The notes under the pieces are model-generated. The model did not search any database, was not told where the DNA came from, and saw only the letters and a list, made by a program, of their open reading frames with translations. A program made the translations under genes and the position numbers. From positions 1 through 32,487 of the forward strand of contig JAUHXV010000035.1 of assembly GCA_030426765.1 (NCBI GenBank): a stretch of 32,487 nt of DNA. The letters run 5' to 3'. The DNA is from Bacteroidia bacterium (GTDB lineage Bacteria > Bacteroidota > Bacteroidia > Chitinophagales > Saprospiraceae). Each line of letters opens with the position of its first letter. The first letter of the stretch is position 1. Below, one piece after another: positions 7,692-16,214 of this stretch.

Positions 7692-8845
7692 CAGAAAAAT
7701 GTTTCGTGATGAGCTGCCATGCGACGGAGGAGAGCACTGCATCGATACCGCTCCTCGCGATACAGATGATGCAAGGCATCCAATTGCTCGACACAATGCT
7801 CAACCCCAATTTCGTCGGCCCATTGTAACAACCCTTTAGGATAGTTAACGCCTCTGGTCATAGCCAACTCGATATCTTCTTTAGAGGCAATTCCAAAATG
7901 GAGCGCATCGGCTGCCTCGTTGATCAGCATCACCAGGATACGATCAAACAGCTTTTTATGTTCGTCCGTCAGAACGGGATCAACATGATCAGTGGAATCC
8001 GAATAATCGTAATATCCTTTCCCGGATTTGCGCCCATACCATCCTGCACGAACGAGGTTGATTTGCAACTGAGAGGGACGGTAACGCGAATCGTAATGCA
8101 TAGCCGTCCATACTGATCTTGTCACGGCTTCATTAATGTCATTTCCGATAAAATCCATAAGCTGAAATGGTCCCATTCGAAACCCGCCATACGATTTCAT
8201 GGCTGCATCTATCTCCGCAGGTGAGGCCAGTTGCTCTTCAGCGATTCTAAGTGCTTCACCATAAAAAGGTCTGGCGATGCGGTTGACTATAAATCCGGGT
8301 GTATCCAATGCTCGCACCGGTGTTTTTCCCCATGCTTTGATTTCGTCCATCACTTTCGCGGTGATACTTTTCGATGTTTGCAGAGCAGGAATGACTTCCA
8401 CCAGACGCATCATCACCGGCGGATTGAAAAAATGTATACCAATGAATCGTTCCGGATGTTTCAGGGCTTTTGCCAGTCCGGTGATGGACAGCGAAGAGGT
8501 GTTGGATGCGATGATCGCTTGTTCATTTACCAGTGGTTCTATACTCGCAAAAATCTTTTCCTTAGCTTCCTGATCTTCGATGATCGCTTCAATTACGATA
8601 TCACTTCCTGCGATACTATTCAGGTCTTCCACCAGATAGATCTTCCCAAAAATTGCTTTCGCCTGCTGGTCGGTGATCTTTCCTTTTTCGGCAAACTTAT
8701 TTAACGACTTCAAAATACCGTCCCTGGCTCGAATATGCGCATCCGGAAATGTATCGTACAACAAAACTTCATGCCCGGCCATAGCGGCGACTTGTCCGAT
8801 ACCGCTGCCCATTGCTCCTGCACCTATAATAGCTACTTTACTCAT
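7691..8845 (-). CDS. paaH: 3-hydroxyacyl-CoA dehydrogenase (3-hydroxyadipyl-CoA dehydrogenase, PaaH-type)
   Basis: A 384-residue NAD-dependent dehydrogenase. The Rossmann motif GAGAMGSGIG is at 8-17. Catalytic-type residues are visible: S117 (SNTSS), H138 and the following FFNPP, E150 (RLVEV), and an Asn in GFIVNRIARPF. Two C-terminal helical 3HCDH domains follow, the second (about 310-375) with EAADALHFGIAS and MTRGVNYPKGLLQW. In phenylacetate degradation PaaH oxidises 3-hydroxyadipyl-CoA to 3-oxoadipyl-CoA. The gene overlaps paaG by ATGA and paaI by one base, which supports the pathway assignment over a general beta-oxidation role; a role in other beta-oxidation cannot be excluded. Confidence 0.88.
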   Translation of the reverse strand: MSKVAIIGAGAMGSGIGQVAAMAGHEVLLYDTFPDAHIRARDGILKSLNKFAEKGKITDQQAKAIFGKIYLVEDLNSIAGSDIVIEAIIEDQEAKEKIFASIEPLVNEQAIIASNTSSLSITGLAKALKHPERFIGIHFFNPPVMMRLVEVIPALQTSKSITAKVMDEIKAWGKTPVRALDTPGFIVNRIARPFYGEALRIAEEQLASPAEIDAAMKSYGGFRMGPFQLMDFIGNDINEAVTRSVWTAMHYDSRYRPSQLQINLVRAGWYGRKSGKGYYDYSDSTDHVDPVLTDEHKKLFDRILVMLINEAADALHFGIASKEDIELAMTRGVNYPKGLLQWADEIGVEHCVEQLDALHHLYREERYRCSALLRRMAAHHETFF

Positions 8846-9633
8846 TCTCCAGAGAAATTTGCTTTTCGTTTTTCCAGGAAAGCACTGACACCTTCCGCAT
8901 AATCTTTCGTTTGTCCGGCCTGAATCTGGAGTTGCTCCTCAACCGCCAGTTGTTCCTGAAGTGTATGTTGCATGGAAGCATTTAATGCCTTCTTCGTCAG
9001 CGCAAGTCCACGCGTAGGCATACCCGCGATCTGGCGACTTATTTTTGCAGTAAATTCATCCCAGTCAGCATCCGGAACTGCTTTATAGATCATCCCCATT
9101 TTTTGGGCATCTGCGGCACTCACTTTTTCGCCTAACATCATAAGGGCAGAGGCGCGTTGAAACCCAATAAGCCTTGGTAGATGATAGGTCCCTCCGCTAT
9201 CCGGAATCAGTCCGATGTGGCTAAACGCCTGAAGAAAATACGATGACTCTTTAGCGATGACAATATCACATGCCAGAGCAATATTGGCTCCGGCTCCGGC
9301 AGCAATGCCATTGACAGCAGCAATCACGGGTAGTTCGAGATCGCGAATGCGCTGGATAATCGGGTTGTAATGATCCGCTACAATCTTTTGCATCTCCGGA
9401 CCATTGGGATCGGTGACTTCATTCAGGTCCTGCCCTGCGCTAAAAGCTTTTCCTTCCCCGGTGATGACGAGGCAACGTGTGCCGTCGGAACCGCATTCAT
9501 CCAGCATCGCCTGAAGGGCGAATGCCATCTCCTGGATAAAGCTGTTGTACCGTTCGGGCCGATTGAGTTTGATTGTCGTGATCGCCCCCTCTTTTGTGCG
9601 TACCAATGTCGGGGAATTGGTTGATGATGTCAT
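8842..9633 (-). CDS. paaG: Enoyl-CoA hydratase/isomerase, 1,2-epoxyphenylacetyl-CoA isomerase type
   Basis: A 263-residue crotonase-fold enzyme. The oxyanion-hole segments are FSAGQDL (64-70) and GIAAGAGANIAL (109-120). The motif IGLIPDSGGTYHLPR (140-154) with D145 is characteristic of PaaG rather than of ordinary enoyl-CoA hydratases. PaaG converts the ring-epoxide of phenylacetyl-CoA to the oxepin and also shifts double bonds later in the pathway. It is the first gene of the paaGHI run, and its stop overlaps the paaH start (ATGA). Upstream lies a 582-bp repeat-rich gap, so the promoter must be within it. Confidence 0.9.
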   Translation of the reverse strand: MTSSTNSPTLVRTKEGAITTIKLNRPERYNSFIQEMAFALQAMLDECGSDGTRCLVITGEGKAFSAGQDLNEVTDPNGPEMQKIVADHYNPIIQRIRDLELPVIAAVNGIAAGAGANIALACDIVIAKESSYFLQAFSHIGLIPDSGGTYHLPRLIGFQRASALMMLGEKVSAADAQKMGMIYKAVPDADWDEFTAKISRQIAGMPTRGLALTKKALNASMQHTLQEQLAVEEQLQIQAGQTKDYAEGVSAFLEKRKANFSGE

Positions 9634-9832
9634 TGCTGCTAAAATTTTGAAAGTATAAAGAAACGGAATTTCGGAGCATTGGGCATTGTGTTTGTGGGCA
9701 CAATATCAAGTGATGGGGCTGTTGACAATCAATTTAGTCTGATGAAGGCGTTGCGTATTGTTATCGATGACAACACTGTTTAGGGTTTAGGAGGATGTAT
9801 GTTCTTTTTAGGACAAATTATGAGGCAGAAGA

Positions 9833-9899
9833 GAGAAAGAGGCTCCCGATGGATCGGGAAGAGAAAGAGGTGGAAGAGGTGAAAGGTGTGAAAGAGGTT
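9833..9899. repeat. Purine-rich degenerate tandem array
   Basis: A run of purine-rich words with roughly 9-nt period (GAAAGAGGT, GGAAGAGGT, GAAAGGTGT, GAAAGAGGT), interrupted by CCCGATGGATCGGG. It resembles in style the other intergenic arrays of this window but does not match any of them in word. Confidence 0.5.
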
Positions 9900-9910
9900 T
9901 TTTCCATGAT

Positions 9911-10103
9911 CCCCGAGCTAAAGCACGGGGTAATATTTCTAAGCTTGAATTTGATTAAGCCTATTTGCATAACCCCGAGCTAAAGCAAGGGGTTCCCGAT
10001 GCATCGGGATAAAGTTTTTAAATCTTTCTCAAAGATGGTCTAGCGCTAAAGCGCGACCAGAAAATTTTGTTCTCTCTAAATTCCCTTTCAAAGCATTGAA
10101 AGG
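9911..10103. repeat. Cluster of five intergenic stem-loops, three with a GCTAAAGC core
   Basis: In order: 9911-9930 (CCCCG-A-GC/TAAA/GC-A-CGGGG), 9971-9993 (AACCCC...GCTAAAGC...GGGGTT), 9994-10009 (perfect 16-bp palindrome, half-site TCCCGATG), 10037-10058 (GGTC..GCGC/TAAA/GCGC GACC) and 10084-10103 (CCTTTCAA/AGCA/TTGAAAGG). Three share a GC-TAAA-GC tip. The cluster looks like REP-type palindromic units. The region contains no plausible gene and separates rlmI from paaG. Confidence 0.75.
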
Positions 10104-10135
10104 CTACCATTCATGGAATCTAAATTTATTTGTGG

Positions 10136-10213
10136 CACAGATCACCTATTAGTCGATGTAGCTTTAGCGAACGAGATCCTCACTACTGACTAGTCACTAC
10201 TGACTACTCACCT
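10136..10213. repeat. Dispersed repeat copy plus 7-nt word array next to the rlmI stop codon
   Basis: A segment containing TTAGTCG, GTAGCTTTAGCGAA and GAGATCCTCAC is followed by five 7-nt words (CTCACTA, CTGACTA, GTCACTA, CTGACTA, CTCACCT) at 10179-10213, ending two bases before the rlmI stop. Two further copies of the same composite repeat lie at 28430-28627. Confidence 0.8.
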
Positions 10214-10215
10214 CT

Positions 10216-11394
10216 CTAATCCAACAATAAAGCCAGGCCCTTCAGATAATGCCCCTCCGGGTGGAAGATGGACACCGGATGATCTGCTCCCTGGCTGAGT
10301 TCATGCACCACGCGGGCTTGTCGGCCAGATTCGATAGCGGCAGCGACAATCGTGTTGTGGAAGAGGGGCTTGTCTACTACTTGTGAACAGGAGAAAGTAA
10401 AAAGCATACCTCCTTTTTTGACACGAGAGATAGCCATGGTGTTGAGACGCTTGTAGGCCTGGATGGCATTGTGGCGCTTCTTCAGTGATTTGGCAAAAGC
10501 GGGTGGATCTACAATGACGATATCGAACATTTCGTCTGTCTGTCCCAGCCAGGTCATGACATTATCTTTTATACTTTCATGCGTGCCGGAAAAGGTATTA
10601 AGGCGCATATTTTCTTCCAGCAGATCGAGAGCACCCTGCGAACTATCAATGGATGTGACGTGTGCTGCTCCGCCTTGAAGTGCATAGAGTGAGAATCCGC
10701 CTGAATAACAAAATCCATTGAAGACTCTTTTGCCCAACCCATATTTTCTGATCCATTCTCTGTTGTCACGCTGATCGAGAAAAAAACCAGTCTTCTGACC
10801 GGTTTCGACATTGACCTTAAACGCTATTCCGCCCTCATGTACCACCAGAGAATCAGGAGCTTCACCATGCACCCAACCATCTGCTATGTTTTGGGCAAAC
10901 GCAGATGGCAGGGCCTCTTTACTTTTGGAATACACGGCCCGGATAGAAAGTGAACTCAACTGCAATATTGCTTGTGAAATATCCGGCATCGCTTTGTACA
11001 TACCGATCGAATGTGCCTGCACCACTGCGACATCGCCGTAAATATCAATGATCAGCCCGGGGAGTTGGTCGCCTTCTCCGTGTACTAACCTGAAGGTATC
11101 TGTCGACCCTTCCTGCCGGATATTCAGCGCGTCACGGCATGCTGCAGCATTGGCCAGCCGCTCCAGCCAAAATGCCGTGTTCGCTTCCACTTTTTCAAAC
11201 GCGATCAAACGCACAGCCAGGCTGCTATCCTGGAAATGTCCGGTACCTATGGTATTCCCTTTATAGTCCTCAACGAGAATAGTATCGCCATCAGACAGAT
11301 GCTCTGCACCTGATCGTATGGCTCCGGAAAAAATCCAGGGATGACGTCGCAAAACAGATTGTTCGCGGCCTTTATTAAGTCGGATAGATTGCAT
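10216..11394 (-). CDS. rlmI: Class I SAM-dependent 23S rRNA (cytosine-5) methyltransferase, RlmI-like
   Basis: A 392-residue enzyme with an N-terminal PUA-like domain (1-75, including RRHPWIFSGAI) and a C-terminal Rossmann methyltransferase domain. Visible motifs are VFNGFCYSGGFSLYAL (motif I, 224-239), VDPPAFAKS (motif IV, 295-303) and FTFSCSQ with the catalytic Cys336. The ending ADHPVSIFHPEGHYLKG is a hallmark of the RlmI group, which makes m5C1962 in E. coli 23S rRNA. The start ATG lies 24 bp after the paaD stop, so it is probably read from the paaCD transcript although it has no role in phenylacetate breakdown. Confidence 0.9.
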   Translation of the reverse strand: MQSIRLNKGREQSVLRRHPWIFSGAIRSGAEHLSDGDTILVEDYKGNTIGTGHFQDSSLAVRLIAFEKVEANTAFWLERLANAAACRDALNIRQEGSTDTFRLVHGEGDQLPGLIIDIYGDVAVVQAHSIGMYKAMPDISQAILQLSSLSIRAVYSKSKEALPSAFAQNIADGWVHGEAPDSLVVHEGGIAFKVNVETGQKTGFFLDQRDNREWIRKYGLGKRVFNGFCYSGGFSLYALQGGAAHVTSIDSSQGALDLLEENMRLNTFSGTHESIKDNVMTWLGQTDEMFDIVIVDPPAFAKSLKKRHNAIQAYKRLNTMAISRVKKGGMLFTFSCSQVVDKPLFHNTIVAAAIESGRQARVVHELSQGADHPVSIFHPEGHYLKGLALLLD

Positions 11395-11418
11395 ATCGTT
11401 CAGGTGAGCAGGCAGATT

Positions 11419-11913
11419 CTAGAAACACTTAAAATATTCAAACGGCTCGAGGCAGGACAAACACCGATAAGAGGCCTTGCAGGGCGTTGCACCGTACTGA
11501 CTGATCAGTTCAGTGTCTTCAGAACCGCATTGCGGACAATTTCTTGGCGTTCCTTCATACGCCTGATCAGCAGCTCTTCCATTCGGTGGAGCAATACCGT
11601 ATGCGAGTAGTTTTTGGTTTCCCCGATCGCTGATCCAGTCGGTGGACCAGGGCGGCGTGATTTCCATTTCAATACGGATGTCACTGAATCCTGCTTCTGC
11701 CAGATGTGTTTTGACCAGCATTGGGATAACGTCTATGGCGGGGCAACCGGAGTATGTGGGTGCCAGGTCAATATGCCAGTGGCTGTTTTCAGGACGGATA
11801 TCGATCACCATACCCAGATCCACAATGGAGACCACTGGGATTTCCGGATCGGACACTTCATGAAGCAATCCGGCGATTTGTTTTCGAATGATATGTACGT
11901 CGTCCTTTAGCAA
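11419..11913 (-). CDS. paaD: Phenylacetyl-CoA epoxidase assembly protein PaaD (MIP18/DUF59 + zinc ribbon)
   Basis: A 164-residue protein, the normal size for PaaD. The DUF59/MIP18 domain (1-90) contains SDPEIPVVSIVDLGMV and the Cys57 motif TYSGCPAID. A C-terminal zinc ribbon has C126-x2-C129 and C151-x2-C154. PaaD is needed for the activity of the PaaABCE phenylacetyl-CoA epoxidase, probably in iron or Fe-S cofactor maturation. Translation starts at TTG (11913), supported by an AGGAGG ribosome-binding site five bases upstream; no nearby ATG fits. It follows paaC by 22 bp and precedes rlmI by 24 bp. Confidence 0.93.
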   Translation of the reverse strand: MLKDDVHIIRKQIAGLLHEVSDPEIPVVSIVDLGMVIDIRPENSHWHIDLAPTYSGCPAIDVIPMLVKTHLAEAGFSDIRIEMEITPPWSTDWISDRGNQKLLAYGIAPPNGRAADQAYEGTPRNCPQCGSEDTELISQYGATPCKASYRCLSCLEPFEYFKCF

Positions 11914-11918
11914 AATAT

Positions 11919-11924
11919 CCTCCT
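11919..11924 (-). promoter_or_regulatory. Shine-Dalgarno AGGAGG fixing the TTG start of paaD
   Basis: On the minus strand AGGAGG is followed by ATATT and then TTG. Strong Shine-Dalgarno sequences are uncommon in Bacteroidota, so its presence in front of a weak start codon is informative for the start choice. Confidence 0.85.
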
Positions 11925-11935
11925 GTCATGGTTGG

Positions 11936-12685
11936 CTACCAGTTCATCTCCGGATATGTACGCTGCATGTACTGAAGTTCTGTGAGAATATATCCCATGT
12001 GCTCGGTGTGCTTTCCTTCTTTCCCGCCCAGCATCATCACTTCATCTTTGGGCAATTTTAGTCCGGCTCTGGTAGCTACTGAGGAAACACGATTTTGCCA
12101 CTCAGGTTCAAGCAAGGTGACATCAAGTGCATAACCCGACTCCTGTAATTCATTTTCGTAAGAAGCCATGTTGAAGAGTTCGCCGGTATATCGCCACAAT
12201 TCATTAAATGCCTCCTGCGTGATGTGATGGCTTTTCTCTGTTCCATCTCCGAGCCTGACGACCCATTCACTGCTGTACCGGTAGTGATAGCGGATCTCTT
12301 TCAGCGTTTTGGCGGCTATACCTTTTAGTTGTTCATCTGCATGTTCTGACAATGCTTCGTATTGAATGATATTAAACGCGTCGTAGAGAAACTGACGCGC
12401 GATCGTATGCCCAAAATTTTGATTGGGTTGTTCGACAAGCAGCAGGTTGAGATACTGATGTTCATATCTCGTCATAGCCAGTTTGTCTTCATTGGTATCT
12501 TGTCCGGGCAGGGATGCGATGTATTGAAACAAAAGTCTGGCCTGGCCGATCAGATCGAGCGAAGAGTTGGTCAGCGCGATGTCCTGTTCCAGCACCGGGC
12601 CATGTCCGCACCATTCTGCGAGTCGCTGCCCCAGGATGAGCGGATTGTCGGCAAGGTGAAGGAGATATTTGGTTTTGGCTTCCAT
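11936..12685 (-). CDS. paaC: Phenylacetyl-CoA 1,2-epoxidase structural subunit PaaC
   Basis: A 249-residue ferritin-like helical protein, essentially the length of E. coli PaaC. Family segments are visible: LGQRLAEWCGHGPVLEQDIAL, LDLIGQARLL, LLLVEQPNQNFGHTIARQFL, LKEIRYHYRYSSEWVVRLGD and the ending GGKEGKHTEHMGYILTELQY MQRTYP. PaaC is the non-catalytic partner that with PaaA forms the core of the multicomponent epoxidase. The ATG at 12685 is chosen over a 13-codon upstream extension. Unusually, no paaA or paaB lies upstream: the next 440 bp are non-coding and then a divergent gene begins. Confidence 0.93.
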   Translation of the reverse strand: MEAKTKYLLHLADNPLILGQRLAEWCGHGPVLEQDIALTNSSLDLIGQARLLFQYIASLPGQDTNEDKLAMTRYEHQYLNLLLVEQPNQNFGHTIARQFLYDAFNIIQYEALSEHADEQLKGIAAKTLKEIRYHYRYSSEWVVRLGDGTEKSHHITQEAFNELWRYTGELFNMASYENELQESGYALDVTLLEPEWQNRVSSVATRAGLKLPKDEVMMLGGKEGKHTEHMGYILTELQYMQRTYPEMNW

Positions 12686-13124
12686 GATCTGCTGTTTAAA
12701 ATTTTTCCAAAAATACCGCTCCAAAAGGACAATGACCTTCGATTTTGGGATAATTCACTGCAGAATTCCGAAGATGGAGCAGATTTTGACCGACGTTATG
12801 GTGATTCGAGAGAAGCTAATATTGGAATAGTACGCTTTTATATATTTCAAAAAACCTACCAAGTTGTCAATCAGTAATTTTTATATTATAATATTATTTA
12901 ATATTTATTTTCTTGCGACACCCGATTTCAATACCAAGAATTGACCAATGAAATAAACCGAAGCAAAAAGGCTGCAGAACCTTCGATGAATGCGAAACAC
13001 AGGCAATACGAGAGTGAATTTTAAATCAACTGCCTTTTTCGTTTACTTTGAGGCCGGATCGAAACTTTAGGAAAGCAACTTTCACAAGACGCATTGCGTT
13101 TAAACATACCAAGCCCATATATCC
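12686..13124. other. Divergent intergenic region, AT-rich centre
   Basis: This region holds the promoters of paaC (minus) and of the TPR protein (plus). The part around 12870-12915 is almost pure A/T with short inverted AT repeats. No gene, no word array and no strong hairpin is seen. Confidence 0.6.
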
Positions 13125-14957
13125 ATGAAATATAGTCTGCTGTTTTTTGTTCTTTTTCTGACTCTGAGCTTTCAGGCCAACGGACAGAATTCGAAGCTGG
13201 CCGACCAGTACTATCTGGAAGCCGAGTACGAGAAAGCGGCAGACCTGTATCTGCGTCTCCACGAAACCGCGAAGAAGAACAAAAATTACCTCTATTTCAA
13301 TAAATACATAGAATGTCTTCTGGCGCTCAAAGAATTTGATCTCGCAGAGAAAGAGATACAAAAGCAGATGACGGAAGAACCGGATGACTACAGTATGCTG
13401 GTGACTCTGGGCAATGTACAGGAACGCATGGGCGAATACGATGAAGCACAGAACTCGTACCGGTTGGCCATCAAAAAACTACCCGCCCGTATCGATGCCA
13501 TCACCCGCCTAGGCAATGCCTTTTTAGGCCAGGCAAAATATAATGAGGCCATCGAGACTTACGAGCGCGGAGAAGACCTGCTGGATCAACCCGGTTTGTT
13601 TTCCTACCAACTCGCCAACCTCTATCAAAGGAATGGCGATACACCTAAAATGATCGAACAATATCTGTATTCTCTACATGCCAATCCGGCGCGAATCGAT
13701 AATATCAAGAATATGCTGGATCGGACGTTGACGCCGGAAGACTATACCGAGCTGTTGTCGCAGACCTATGTATTTATCCAGGATTATCCGGAAACTGATT
13801 ATTTCCCTGAGCTTCTCGCCTGGATATTTATTCAGCAAAAGGACTATAGCAAAGCCATGCGGCAAGCGAAAGCTCTGGATAAACGGTTTGAAGAAAACGG
13901 CCTGAGAGTCTATCGCCTTGCTCAGATCGCCGCTAACGACCAGGATTACGATACTGCCATAGATGGGTACGAATACATCCTGGCCAGTCAGCCTTTAGGT
14001 TCGCCCTACTACATGGAGGCCAAGCGCTCCAGCCTGGCGACCAAGCGCAAAAAAATTACGCACAATTACGACTACACGGTTGAGCAATTGCGCGAGCTGG
14101 AAGCAGAATACCTGACCTTTATTGATGAGCATGGTATCAATCCGGCCACGGCACTTATCGTATCAGAACTCGCCAAACTCGAAGCCGTTTATATCGATGA
14201 TCTGCCAAAAGCCATTGATCTGCTGGAACAAATCATTGCACTACAAGGCATTAACAATTATATCCAGGCCAATGCCAAACTGGAACTCGGCGATTACTAC
14301 CTCATGTCCGGCGAAGTGTGGGAGGCAACCCTTCTGTACTCACAGGTAGACAAAGCGTTTGTGGAAGATTTGATCGGTCAGGATGCGCGGTTCAGAAATG
14401 CCAAGCTCTCGTATTTTAATGGAGATTTTGAGTGGGCGCAAAAGCAGTTTGATATTTTAAAAACATCGACCTCCAAGTTGATCGCCAATGATGCACTTGA
14501 CCTGAGCATTTTCATCATGGACAATCTGGGTCTCGACAGCAACGCGCATGCGATGACTGCATTTGCGCAAGCTGAGTTGCTGATCTTCCAAAACAAACTT
14601 GATGAGGCTATTGAAAAACTCACTATCCTCGGCAACATCTATTCTGATCACGGGCTCAAAGATGACATCCTCTATCTGCGCGCCAGACTCCAGGAAAAGA
14701 AACGAAACTATATCGCGGCCGAAGCGCTGTACGAAGAAATCGCCAATGACTTTCCTGAGGAAATTCGCGCCGACAACGCTCTCTACAACCTGGCCCGATT
14801 GTACGAAAACCAATTATACAATCCGGAAAAAGCTATGGCGTGTTACGAAAAAATCTTTTTGGAATACACCGACAGCACCTTTGCTATTGATTCCCGAAAG
14901 CGATTCAGAGAACTGCGGGGCGACTTCGATCCGGAAGAACCGGAGATGATGCAATGA
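13125..14957 (+). CDS. Secreted tetratricopeptide-repeat (TPR) protein
   Basis: A 610-residue protein with a signal peptide (MKYSLLFFVLFLTLSFQANGQ) followed by repeated 34-residue helical pairs over nearly the whole length. Examples are YYLEAEYEKAADLYLRL, LGNVQERMGEYDEAQNSYRLA, LGNAFLGQAKYNEAIETYERG, LGDYYLMSGEVWEATLLYSQV and LYNLARLYENQLYNPEKAMACY. TPR arrays are protein-interaction scaffolds; similar large exported TPR proteins are common in Bacteroidota, but no specific partner can be read from the sequence. The C-terminal part resembles tol-pal-type CpoB/YbgF repeats (EALYEEIANDFPEEI, FLEYTDSTFAIDSRKRF). It stands alone, convergent with the response regulator. Confidence 0.85.
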   Translation: MKYSLLFFVLFLTLSFQANGQNSKLADQYYLEAEYEKAADLYLRLHETAKKNKNYLYFNKYIECLLALKEFDLAEKEIQKQMTEEPDDYSMLVTLGNVQERMGEYDEAQNSYRLAIKKLPARIDAITRLGNAFLGQAKYNEAIETYERGEDLLDQPGLFSYQLANLYQRNGDTPKMIEQYLYSLHANPARIDNIKNMLDRTLTPEDYTELLSQTYVFIQDYPETDYFPELLAWIFIQQKDYSKAMRQAKALDKRFEENGLRVYRLAQIAANDQDYDTAIDGYEYILASQPLGSPYYMEAKRSSLATKRKKITHNYDYTVEQLRELEAEYLTFIDEHGINPATALIVSELAKLEAVYIDDLPKAIDLLEQIIALQGINNYIQANAKLELGDYYLMSGEVWEATLLYSQVDKAFVEDLIGQDARFRNAKLSYFNGDFEWAQKQFDILKTSTSKLIANDALDLSIFIMDNLGLDSNAHAMTAFAQAELLIFQNKLDEAIEKLTILGNIYSDHGLKDDILYLRARLQEKKRNYIAAEALYEEIANDFPEEIRADNALYNLARLYENQLYNPEKAMACYEKIFLEYTDSTFAIDSRKRFRELRGDFDPEEPEMMQ

Positions 14958-15449
14958 TGAGCGAAGAGCTGAGTGCTGAGGGTTAACGGAATTTCAATTC
15001 TTCTTCCGTTAAACTCTTCAAGGCATAAAGCACGGGGCATGGGTCTCCCCTATACGACCAGGAATTTAGGGTGAACGGTTGCACTTCGACTTTCCTCTCT
15101 TCTGCCCAAAAACAGCTTGAGCCATCGCGACGCATCGGGAACTGATGCGCCTTTATTCCCTTCCTTTCCGCCCTTCCGCCTTTCTGCCGTATTTCCGCAC
15201 GCAGAGACGCAGAGACGCAGTTTTATTTCTGCCTTATACTTGAATAAAAATTAAATTGGCTTTTCTGCTCCCGACACATCGGGATCTCTTTTCTGCCTTA
15301 TGAAGACCTGAGACTAAACCCTTCTGCCTTTCTGCCTTTCTGCCGTGTTTCCCCACGCAAAGCCGCCAGGGCGCAAAGAAAAAGACGCAAAGAGGAATTA
15401 CATAAATTCTCACTTTTCATCACTCAATCACGCCCTCACGCCATGACCA
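14958..15449. repeat. Repeat-rich convergent intergenic region
   Basis: There is no gene between the TPR protein and the response regulator. The region holds: a weak array right after the TPR stop (CTGAGTG, CTGAGGG words); ACGCAGAG repeated at 15199-15220; TTTCTGCC words at about 15186 and 15321-15343; CCCGA-based palindromes near 15133 and 15273; one AGACCTGAGAC motif at 15304; a 70-bp element (15355-15425) with ACGCAAAG words that recurs at 22739-22808; and an array of 8-nt words ending TCAC at about 15416-15447. Confidence 0.75.
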
Positions 15450-16169
15450 CTAGTCTTCCACCTGATCTTTTTCAATCAGCCGAAAACCATTGCCATGGAT
15501 ATTGGCTATTTGAAGGTTTTCGTCTTTGCTCAGGTATTTGCGGAGTTTGGTGACAAACACATCCATTGACCGGGCGGTAAAGTAGTTGTCTTCACCCCAG
15601 ATTTTGGCAAGGGCCTCCGCGCGTGTCAGGACATCGTTTTTATGCTGGCAAAACATCTTCAGCAGGTGGGCTTCTTTTGGCGATAGTTTTTCTTTTTCAT
15701 TTCCGTCATCGCCTTTGTAGGTCAGGACGCGCAAGGGATAGTTGAAATGGTATTTGCCGATTTCAAACTCTTTGACATCATCTTCTTTTTCAGCTCCTTT
15801 GTTCACGCGGCGGAGGATGGCCTGGATGCGCAGGAGCAATTCTTCGGAATTAAAGGGTTTGGACAGGTAATCATCTGCCCCGATTTTAAATCCTTCCAGA
15901 ATATCTTCCTTGAGGTTTTTTGCCGTCAGGAATATGATCGGCATCTCTTTGTCCTTTTCTCGCACTTCGCGCGCCAGGGTGAAACCATCTTTGCGCGGCA
16001 TCATGACATCAAAAATGCAGAGATCAAATGAACCGGTGCGATAACTTTCAAAACCCATAATGCCATCTGAAGCTAAGGTGACATCATAATCATGCATTTC
16101 CAGATAGGACTTTAATACGTCCCCGAAATTCTGGTCATCTTCAACTAAAAGAATTTTGTTACCTGACAT
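15450..16169 (-). CDS. Two-component response regulator, OmpR/PhoB family
   Basis: A 239-residue response regulator. The receiver domain (1-120) has the acidic pair D11/D12, phospho-acceptor D54 (IFDVMMP), T82 and K104 (YLSKPF). The C-terminal winged-helix DNA-binding domain (about 130-235) contains LSPKEAHLLKMFCQHKNDVL and the recognition helix region RSMDVFVTKLRKYLS, ending NIHGNGFRL. It lies 45 bp downstream of its histidine kinase and is surely its partner. Architecture and order match RprX/RprY-type pairs of Bacteroidota. Target genes are unknown. Confidence 0.95.
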   Translation of the reverse strand: MSGNKILLVEDDQNFGDVLKSYLEMHDYDVTLASDGIMGFESYRTGSFDLCIFDVMMPRKDGFTLAREVREKDKEMPIIFLTAKNLKEDILEGFKIGADDYLSKPFNSEELLLRIQAILRRVNKGAEKEDDVKEFEIGKYHFNYPLRVLTYKGDDGNEKEKLSPKEAHLLKMFCQHKNDVLTRAEALAKIWGEDNYFTARSMDVFVTKLRKYLSKDENLQIANIHGNGFRLIEKDQVED

Positions 16170-16214
16170 ACGTTAAGTGGTTTTCTAGTTTCGTATTAAG
16201 ATGGTTATGCAAGG

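Noticed and set aside
12362..12877. 171-codon plus-strand open frame over paaC
   Set aside because: It is antisense to paaC, which is a clear full-length family member; the translation has no family features.
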